Below, piece after piece: positions 58,373-64,000 of a stretch of 64,000 nt of DNA. The notes under the pieces are model-generated. The model was not told the origin of the DNA and searched no databases. It worked only from the letters and a program-made list of their open reading frames with translations. The DNA comes from Planosporangium mesophilum. Its GTDB lineage: Bacteria > Actinomycetota > Actinomycetes > Mycobacteriales > Micromonosporaceae. The stretch spans positions 1 through 64,000 of the forward strand of contig NZ_BOON01000008.1 in assembly GCF_016863255.1 (NCBI RefSeq), in the 5' to 3' direction. A program made the position numbers and the translations under genes. How positions within the stretch are numbered: position 1 is the first letter of the stretch; each line of letters starts with the position of its first letter.

Positions 58373-59260
58373 GTGGGCGAGATCCGGGTCGGTACCGCCT
58401 CGTGGACCGACAAGACGCTACTGGCCTCCGGCTGGTACCCGAACGGGGCCAACACCGCCGAGAAGCGCCTGGGGTACTACGCGCGCCAGTTCCCGCTGGT
58501 GGAGGTCGACGCCACCTACTACGCGCCGCCGGCGGAGCAGACCGCCAGGCTGTGGGCGCAGCGCACTCCCGATCACTTCACGTTCAACGTCAAGGCGTTC
58601 GCGCTGCTGACCGGGCATCCGGCGAAACCCACGGCGCTGCCGACCGATCTGCGCCCGGAGACCGACAAGAAGAACATCTACCCCAATGATCTTAAACCGC
58701 AGGTGTACGAGGACCTGTGGAGCCGTTTCCTGTCCGCGCTCGACCCGCTCGCGGACGCCGGCAAGCTCGGCGTGATCCTGTTCCAGTTCCCGCCCTGGTT
58801 CACCATCCGTAAGTCCAACAAGCAGTACATCCTGGAGGTGGCCGAGCGCTGCAAGCCGCTGCGGGTGGCGGTGGAGTTCCGGCACCAGTCGTGGTTCGCC
58901 GGTGACAACGCCGACGAGACCCTCGACTTCCTGCGCGAGCACGACCTGCCGTTCGTGGGAGTGGACATGCCGCAGGGGTACCGGTCCTCGGTACCGCCGC
59001 TGCTGGCAGCCACCTCGGACCTGGCCGTGGTCCGCTTCCACGGCCACAGCGACAACTGGACCAGCCACGACATCCAGGAGAAGTTCAGGTACCTCTACTC
59101 CGACAAGGAGCTGGCGGAGTGGGCGCCGCGGATCCGGCAGCTCGGGGACGAGGCCGATCAGACCCACGTACTGTTCAACAACTGCGCCGGCGACAACGCC
59201 CAGCGCAACGCCGCGGAGCTGATGAGCCTGCTGGAGTCGGAGTCAGGGGACGGGCAGTAG
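58373..59260 (+). CDS. DUF72 (YecE) family protein
   Basis: A 295-residue TIM-barrel-like protein with IRVGTASWTDKTLLASGWYP, VEVDATYYAPP, FTFNVKAFALLTGHP, LGVILFQFPPWF, AVEFRHQSWF and a C-terminal VLFNNCAGDNAQRNA. Family function is unknown, with links proposed to metal or nucleic-acid metabolism. The GTG at 58373 is the best start. The 3' end overlaps the converging GGDEF-EAL gene by 18 bases. Confidence 0.9.
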   Translation: MGEIRVGTASWTDKTLLASGWYPNGANTAEKRLGYYARQFPLVEVDATYYAPPAEQTARLWAQRTPDHFTFNVKAFALLTGHPAKPTALPTDLRPETDKKNIYPNDLKPQVYEDLWSRFLSALDPLADAGKLGVILFQFPPWFTIRKSNKQYILEVAERCKPLRVAVEFRHQSWFAGDNADETLDFLREHDLPFVGVDMPQGYRSSVPPLLAATSDLAVVRFHGHSDNWTSHDIQEKFRYLYSDKELAEWAPRIRQLGDEADQTHVLFNNCAGDNAQRNAAELMSLLESESGDGQ

Positions 59261-61561
59261 CAGGTCCGGGATCGTCCGCCCCTTCGCCAGCAGGGCGTCG
59301 ACCTCGTGCGCCTGGAGCGGTTTGGAGAAGAGGTACCCCTGCCCGAGCTGGCAGCCGGACCTGCGGAGCTGTACGAGCTGGTCGGCGGCCTCGATGCCCT
59401 CCGCGACGGTGCTCAGCCGCAGCTTGCGGCCGAGCTGGACGATGGCGAGGGCGAGGGCGGAGTCGTCCGGTTCACCGGCGATCTCGTCCACGAACGACTT
59501 GTCGATCTTGATGATGTCGATCGGGAACTTCCGGAGGTAGGCGAGCGACGAGTACCCGGTACCGAAGTCGTCGATCGCCAGCCGCAGGCCCAGCGTCTTG
59601 AGCTGTCGCAGCCGCCGGGTGGTCGCCACGGTGTCCAGCAGCAGCAACGACTCGGTGATCTCCAGGACCAGGCAGGACGGGTCGAGCTGCGTCTCCAGCA
59701 GGATCTGCGCGACCACGCCGGGCAGGTCGGGCTGCTGGACCTGGCGGGCGGACAGGTTGACGCTGACCGTCAACGGCGGCTGCCCTCCCCGCCCGGCGTT
59801 CCAGGCACTGGCCTGCCGGCACGCCTCGCGCAGCACCCACCGGCCGATCGGCACGATCAGGCCGGTCTCCTCGGCGAGCGGGACGAACGTCGACGGCGCG
59901 ATGACGCCATGCTCCGGATGGCGCCAGCGCACCAGCGCCTCGACCCCGGTCACCCGGCCCCCGGCCAGCTCCACGATCGGCTGGTAGTGCAGCACGAACT
60001 CGTTGCGGCCGACCGCCCGGCGCAGGTCGGCCTCCAGCTCCAGCGTGCTCGTCAGGGCGGCCTGCATCTCGCACTGGAAGATCTCGTACTGGCCGGTGCC
60101 GTTCTTCTTCGCGCGGTACATCGCCAGGTCGGCGTTGCGCATCAACTCCTCGCCGCACCCGGCGCCGTCGGTGTTGAACGCGACGCCGATGCTGGCGTTG
60201 ACGAAGACCTCCTTGCCCGCGATCACGAACGGCTGGCCCAGCGCCTCATTGATCCGCTCGGCCACCGCGGTCGCCTGGCCGGCGTGGTCCACGTCGTGCA
60301 GGAGGACGGCGAACTCGTCGCCGCCGAACCGGGCGGCGCCGTCGGTACCGCGCAGGCAGGCGCGCAGCCGCTCGGCCACGCCGATGAGCAGGGTGTCGCC
60401 GGCCGCGTGGCCGAGGGAGTCGTTGACCACCTTGAACCGGTCGAGGTCGACGAAGAGGACCGCGAGCCGGGTCTGCTGCCGCGAGGCCCGGATCAGGCTC
60501 TGCTCCAGCCGCTCCATGAACAGCGCCCGGCTGGCCAGGCCTGTCAGCGAGTCGTGGTACGCCTCGTGCATCTTCTGGCGGGTGTTGTGGTCGGTCACGG
60601 CAAGGCTGACGTGCTCGGCGAAGACCTGCAACATCTCCTGCTCGCCCCGGCTGTAGGTGCGCGGGGAGAACGAGGCGACGACGAGCGCGCCGGCCACGTC
60701 GCCGGCGTCGTGGACGGGTGCCGCCATCGCGGCCCGCAGCCGGGCGGCCGCCGCCTCGGGGGCGTGGTGCGGGGAGGCGGTGTAATCCTCCATCACCACC
60801 AGCTCGCCCTGGTGCACGGCGCGGCCGGCCGCACCGGCGTCCTGGACGCTCACCCGCCACACCTCCCTGGCGAGCTCGGGCGGCACGCCGGTGTGCGAGA
60901 CGAGTACCAGCATCCGGGGATCGTCCGGGTCGCGGATCCGCAGGCCGACCACCTCGTCGTCGGCGAACAGCTCCTTCGCGCTCGCGGTGATCGTGTCCAG
61001 GGTCTCGGCCAGCGGCTCGCGGCGACTGATCGAGCGCTGGATCCTCGACATCTGCTCCAGTAGCCGGTTGCGGTCGCGCAGCGAGGCGAGGAGCCGTACG
61101 TTCTCGTCGGCCTGCCGCCGCTCGGCCTCGATGCGGTGCAGGTTCTCGATGGTCAGGTCGAGCACCCGCGCGATGCCCCGGAGCAGGCTCACCTCGTCGA
61201 CGGTGAACCCGTCGTCACCCGAGCGGGCGATGACCAGATGCCCGGGTACGGGCCCGCGCAGCGGCGTCACGGCGGTGTGGCACGGGCCGGCGCCCGGTAC
61301 GTCGATCCGGCACCGGTCCCCGGCGACCACGTCGGTCAACTCGGCCACCGGCACCCGGCCCAGGGGAAAGCCGACGGAGCTGACCACGGCGTCGGCCCCC
61401 TGGCCGTCGCGCCGCAGCAGGACGGCGACCTCGGCCTCGAGCGCTCGGGCCGCGCGTTCGGTGGCGACCCGTGTGGCCGATCGGGTGTCGGGCATCGCCG
61501 ACACCGAAGCGAGGAACTCGGCGAGCTGCTGGGTGGAGAGGGCGGTCGTGGATGGCAGCAT
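59243..61561 (-). CDS. GAF-GAF-GGDEF-EAL dual c-di-GMP enzyme
   Basis: A 772-residue soluble protein. Two GAF domains cover residues ~10-330 (for example VAVLLRRDGQGADAVVSSVG and VVMEDYTASPHHAPEAAAAR). The GGDEF domain has LTGLASRALFMERLEQ, VDLDRFKVVNDSLGHAAGD and ARFGGDEFAVLL near residue 412, with an RGTD I-site five residues before. The EAL domain from ~520 has GVEALVRWRHPEHG, LVLEITES, IDDFGTGYSSLAYL, VAEGIEAADQL and GYLFSKPL. Both active sites look complete, so it could make or degrade c-di-GMP. It begins one base after the FIST gene ends, so the two are cotranscribed. Confidence 0.92.
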   Translation of the reverse strand: MLPSTTALSTQQLAEFLASVSAMPDTRSATRVATERAARALEAEVAVLLRRDGQGADAVVSSVGFPLGRVPVAELTDVVAGDRCRIDVPGAGPCHTAVTPLRGPVPGHLVIARSGDDGFTVDEVSLLRGIARVLDLTIENLHRIEAERRQADENVRLLASLRDRNRLLEQMSRIQRSISRREPLAETLDTITASAKELFADDEVVGLRIRDPDDPRMLVLVSHTGVPPELAREVWRVSVQDAGAAGRAVHQGELVVMEDYTASPHHAPEAAAARLRAAMAAPVHDAGDVAGALVVASFSPRTYSRGEQEMLQVFAEHVSLAVTDHNTRQKMHEAYHDSLTGLASRALFMERLEQSLIRASRQQTRLAVLFVDLDRFKVVNDSLGHAAGDTLLIGVAERLRACLRGTDGAARFGGDEFAVLLHDVDHAGQATAVAERINEALGQPFVIAGKEVFVNASIGVAFNTDGAGCGEELMRNADLAMYRAKKNGTGQYEIFQCEMQAALTSTLELEADLRRAVGRNEFVLHYQPIVELAGGRVTGVEALVRWRHPEHGVIAPSTFVPLAEETGLIVPIGRWVLREACRQASAWNAGRGGQPPLTVSVNLSARQVQQPDLPGVVAQILLETQLDPSCLVLEITESLLLLDTVATTRRLRQLKTLGLRLAIDDFGTGYSSLAYLRKFPIDIIKIDKSFVDEIAGEPDDSALALAIVQLGRKLRLSTVAEGIEAADQLVQLRRSGCQLGQGYLFSKPLQAHEVDALLAKGRTIPDLLLPVP

Positions 61562-61562
61562 C

Positions 61563-62774
61563 TCAGGCCACCGCGAGGACGACCAGCGTCTGGTTGTGGA
61601 AGCCGTTGATGCCCCGGGTCCGCCCGATCTCGCCCCACGTGTACATGCCCGCGACCGGAGCGCCGCCGGCCTGCCCCGTCATCCGGGCGAACTCTCGGCC
61701 CGTTCCCTCCGGGCCGAGGAACCGGCCGCGCGACTCGCAGTCGAACGCCACCAGCCCCAGCGGCGGCTGCCCGCCGAGCGCCTCCACCGCATCCCGGCAG
61801 GCGTCCGTCGCGGCGGCCAGCACCGACTCCTCGTCGCCCACCATCGGCCAGACGAGGCAGCCCTCAGGAACCTCGCCGCTGGAGCACAGCAGGCCGTCGC
61901 GCAGCAGCGCCGGTGAGCTGACGCCGCGAACTTCCACGCCGCTGCGCCGCCGGATGCCGATCGGCCGGGACTGCGCGAAGTTCGAGAAGGTCGCCGGGTC
62001 GGTGTAGGCCTCCGGCGGCGCGTCCAGTCGCTGCAGGTACGCCGACAGGGCCGGGCGGTCGTCGAGCGTGAACACGTCACCGCCGGTACTCTTCGTCACG
62101 ATCATCGGCTCGCCGACCTCGCGCCAGCCGTGGCGGAGCGCCACGCCGAGGGGGCCGTCGGAGGCGATCGACGCGCCCACCACCGAACCGGTCAGCACCT
62201 CGTCGCCGTGCAGTTGGAACGTGCGCGGCTCGGTCGGATAGTGCGGACTCGACGAGCCACCGAGCAGGGGTACGCTCGCGCCGACCACGCTGTACGCCCC
62301 GGCCAGGATCTCCTCCTGCCCGGACCGCAGACCGTCGGTGAGCAGGACGAGCACCTGGTGCGGGCGGTCTTCGACCAGCCCCGCCGTCATGGCGACGGTC
62401 GCGCCCGCGGCGCGCTGCTGCCCGTTCGCGCCGTCGGCGGCGGCGGTGACCACGGAGAAGCCGGGGCCGCCCAGCGCCACCACGACGACGCCGTCCTCGA
62501 TGGGCCCGGCCGGCCCGATGACGGCTCGGGATGAGCACCCGATCAGCGGTACTCCGGCACCGACCGCCCTGATGCCGGCGAGGACCGCCCGTGGATCGCG
62601 CAGCGCGGAGCAGAAGACCATCAGCAGCCGCGGACTCGCGCCGGTCAACGCCGCCCGCGCCGCGATCTCGCCGGCCAGGCGCGGGTCGGTGGCTGCCGAC
62701 CTGCCGACGGAGAGCCAACGGTGGGCCGTGGCCGCCGGGCTGGGGACCGGGGTGGGGTCCTCCGTCAGATCCAT
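61563..62774 (-). CDS. FIST-domain sensor protein
   Basis: A 403-residue protein with FIST_N (SPRLLMVFCSALRDPRAVLA, VPLIGCSSRAVIG, VVVVALGGPGFSV) and FIST_C (LSAYLQRLDAPPE, RRSGVEVRGVSSPALL, LGLVAFDCESRGRFLGPEG, GAPVAGMYTWGEIGR). FIST proteins are predicted small-ligand (amino acid) sensors often paired with signalling output proteins. Here the output is the downstream GGDEF-EAL protein. The ATG at 62774 is used; the GTG at 62792 is an alternative with a better purine-rich leader. Confidence 0.9.
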   Translation of the reverse strand: MDLTEDPTPVPSPAATAHRWLSVGRSAATDPRLAGEIAARAALTGASPRLLMVFCSALRDPRAVLAGIRAVGAGVPLIGCSSRAVIGPAGPIEDGVVVVALGGPGFSVVTAAADGANGQQRAAGATVAMTAGLVEDRPHQVLVLLTDGLRSGQEEILAGAYSVVGASVPLLGGSSSPHYPTEPRTFQLHGDEVLTGSVVGASIASDGPLGVALRHGWREVGEPMIVTKSTGGDVFTLDDRPALSAYLQRLDAPPEAYTDPATFSNFAQSRPIGIRRRSGVEVRGVSSPALLRDGLLCSSGEVPEGCLVWPMVGDEESVLAAATDACRDAVEALGGQPPLGLVAFDCESRGRFLGPEGTGREFARMTGQAGGAPVAGMYTWGEIGRTRGINGFHNQTLVVLAVA

Positions 62775-62925
62775 GACCTTAGTTTTGGGCACCGTGCCCC
62801 GCCCTTCAAGGTTGCCTGCGCAAACCGGCCACAAAGGAGGGTGCGTGGGGTCTCGGCGGCCGACGCCGAGGGGGAGTGTACGCGGCGGTGAGCCGGGGCG
62901 GGCGCCCGACGTATCCACCGACGGC

Positions 62926-62963
62926 GATGCCCGGGCCGGGTCGACGGACCCGGCCCGGGCATC
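62926..62963. terminator. Hairpin terminator of the second subtilisin gene
   Basis: Perfect 17-base arms (gatgcccgggccgggtc and complement) flank a gacg loop, seven bases beyond the protease stop on the minus strand and upstream of the FIST gene. Confidence 0.88.
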
Positions 62964-62969
62964 TGGACG

Positions 62970-64000
62970 TCAGCGCTCGACGTTCCTGGCCGTCACGGCG
63001 GCGTACGCGTCCACGATGCCGTGCCCGTAGAACCCGTTGAACCGCTCGTCACCGGCGCAGTAGGCGTCGAACTCCGGCGACTGCCCCTCCGCGGCGTAGC
63101 TGCGCAGCCGCGGCTCGGGGCAGGCGTGCCGGGCGGCGGTACCGGTCAGTACGGACTCCACCGTGGACGGAGCCATGGTCAGCGTGCCGGCGTGCGCCCG
63201 GTCCGGCTTGCCGAACCTGCTCACGATCAGGGCGGCGACGCCCGCCGCGTGCGGCGAGGCCATCGAGGTGCCCTGCAGGTACGTGTAGTACCCGCACCTG
63301 CCGTCCGCGGTGCACTCCTTGAACACCGTGGCCGCGGCGGCCGGCACCACGTTGCCGTCCGCGTCGACCAGCTTCTTCTCCTGCAGCACCTTCTTCGGGT
63401 ACGTGGACAGGATCCGGTTGCCGGGGCTGAGGTACGACGGGGTGCCGACGAAGTCGCGGGCGAAGCCGCCCGGCGCGGACACCGAGATCTGCTCGGTGCC
63501 GTAGTTGGAGTAGTCGGACTTGCCGCCGGACGGGCCAAGCGCCGACACGCCGATCACGAACGGGCCCTCGACCGGCAGGTCCAGGCAGGCCCGGTTGTCG
63601 ATCGGGCGGTCGTACGCGGCGCCGTCCGGGTAGTCCGGGCTGCTCTTGTCGGTACGCGGGTTGCCGAGGTCCTCGTGGTTGTTGCCGAGCGCACCGACCA
63701 GCGTCACTCCCCGCAGGTGGGCGTAGGTCAGCGCCCGGGTCATGGCCTTGATGATGGTGCGCTGCTCGGCCTGTGCGGCCGGCGCGTCGGCCGAATTGCT
63801 GACGCAGTTGTACAGCCACGGGTCGAGGTAGAACGACATGTTGACCACGTCGAGGCCGGCGTCGCCGGCGTGGGTCAGGGCGTTGACGACCGGCTCGAGG
63901 AAGAACAGGCCGGCGTCCTGGCCGCCCTTGAGCTCCACCAGGGACACGTTGGGCGCGACGCCGGAGACGCCGAAGCCGTTCGCCGCGGCGCCGATGGTGC
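62970..64000 (-). CDS. S8 subtilisin-like protease, 5' part outside the window
   Basis: The C-terminal ~343 residues are visible and the reading frame is open to the window edge, so the start and catalytic Asp/His lie beyond 64000. Visible blocks are ANGFGVSGVAPNVSLVELKG, DVVNMSFYLDP, VTLVGALGNNHEDLG (oxyanion Asn), VIGVSALGPSGGKSDYSNYG and the catalytic Ser in LQGTSMASPHAAGVAALIV. Several Cys (ECTADGRCG, ARHACPEP, DAYCAGDE) suggest disulfides in an exported protein. Unlike the protease at 41-43 kb it has no Pro-rich repeat arm. Confidence 0.88.
   Translation of the reverse strand, partial: TIGAAANGFGVSGVAPNVSLVELKGGQDAGLFFLEPVVNALTHAGDAGLDVVNMSFYLDPWLYNCVSNSADAPAAQAEQRTIIKAMTRALTYAHLRGVTLVGALGNNHEDLGNPRTDKSSPDYPDGAAYDRPIDNRACLDLPVEGPFVIGVSALGPSGGKSDYSNYGTEQISVSAPGGFARDFVGTPSYLSPGNRILSTYPKKVLQEKKLVDADGNVVPAAAATVFKECTADGRCGYYTYLQGTSMASPHAAGVAALIVSRFGKPDRAHAGTLTMAPSTVESVLTGTAARHACPEPRLRSYAAEGQSPEFDAYCAGDERFNGFYGHGIVDAYAAVTARNVER

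Noticed and set aside
1-64000. tRNA, rRNA, CRISPR arrays, attachment sites
   Set aside because: I looked for GGTTCRANYCC-like T-arms, regularly spaced repeats and integrase genes and saw none; a covariance-model scan would be needed to exclude a missed tRNA.

Overview
The window is chromosomal DNA from a high-GC actinomycete. Third codon positions are almost always G or C, GTG starts are common, ribosome binding sites are of the AGGAGG type, and promoters often show TAnnnT about 7 bases before a start codon (leaderless style). A lone flagellin, a four-gene ergothioneine cluster, PknB-type kinases, DUF4142 and DUF2795 proteins, and a B12 operon built from mixed Cob and Cbi enzymes suggest the family Micromonosporaceae, possibly a zoospore-forming Actinoplanes-like genus. 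The genus is inference.

Layout. 1-1.8 kb: a CsbD-like stress protein and an MFS transporter on the minus strand. 2-19.5 kb: a cobalamin biosynthesis regulon in two blocks, each headed by a cobalamin riboswitch. The first drives cobN. The second drives twelve overlapping genes: chelatase I/D fusion, cobO, cobB, cobI, cobM, cbiD, cobL, cbiG-cobJ fusion, a small ferredoxin, a NiCoT cobalt/nickel permease, cobH and cbiX. An 8-codon leader ORF is coupled to the first gene of the long operon. A hypothetical gene and a hemerythrin gene lie between the blocks.

19.5-22 kb: a short stretch of different codon use with a PP2C-type phosphatase, a membrane-anchored Nudix-like protein and an internally deleted IS5-family transposase remnant. 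This is the best candidate in the window for an undescribed system. 22-26 kb: a secreted Pro/Thr-rich repeat protein with a long structured-looking leader (possible divergent c-di-AMP riboswitch), then a secreted GH18 chitinase. 26-32 kb: a two-component system with a divergent membrane-anchored protein, an M50/CBS site-2 protease, a phenylacetate-CoA ligase-like protein and small DUF proteins. 32-36.5 kb: a TPR-GGDEF diguanylate cyclase, a KDPG aldolase and a Ser/Thr kinase.

36.5-40.7 kb: a glucarate catabolic operon (kdgD, gudD and a protein of unknown function) divergent from an IclR regulator. 40.7-50 kb: a large secreted subtilisin with Pro-rich repeats and an IPT domain, a solitary flagellin, an acyl-CoA ligase, TPR and DUF4142 proteins, an acetyltransferase and a LuxR-type ATPase lacking its HTH. 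50-54.6 kb: egtABCD for ergothioneine. 54.7-64 kb: a second Ser/Thr kinase, DUF6232, pirin and DUF72 proteins, a FIST sensor immediately upstream of a GAF-GAF-GGDEF-EAL protein, and a second subtilisin that runs off the right edge.

No tRNA, rRNA, CRISPR array or intact mobile element was recognised. All family calls are from motifs read by eye; no database search was possible.
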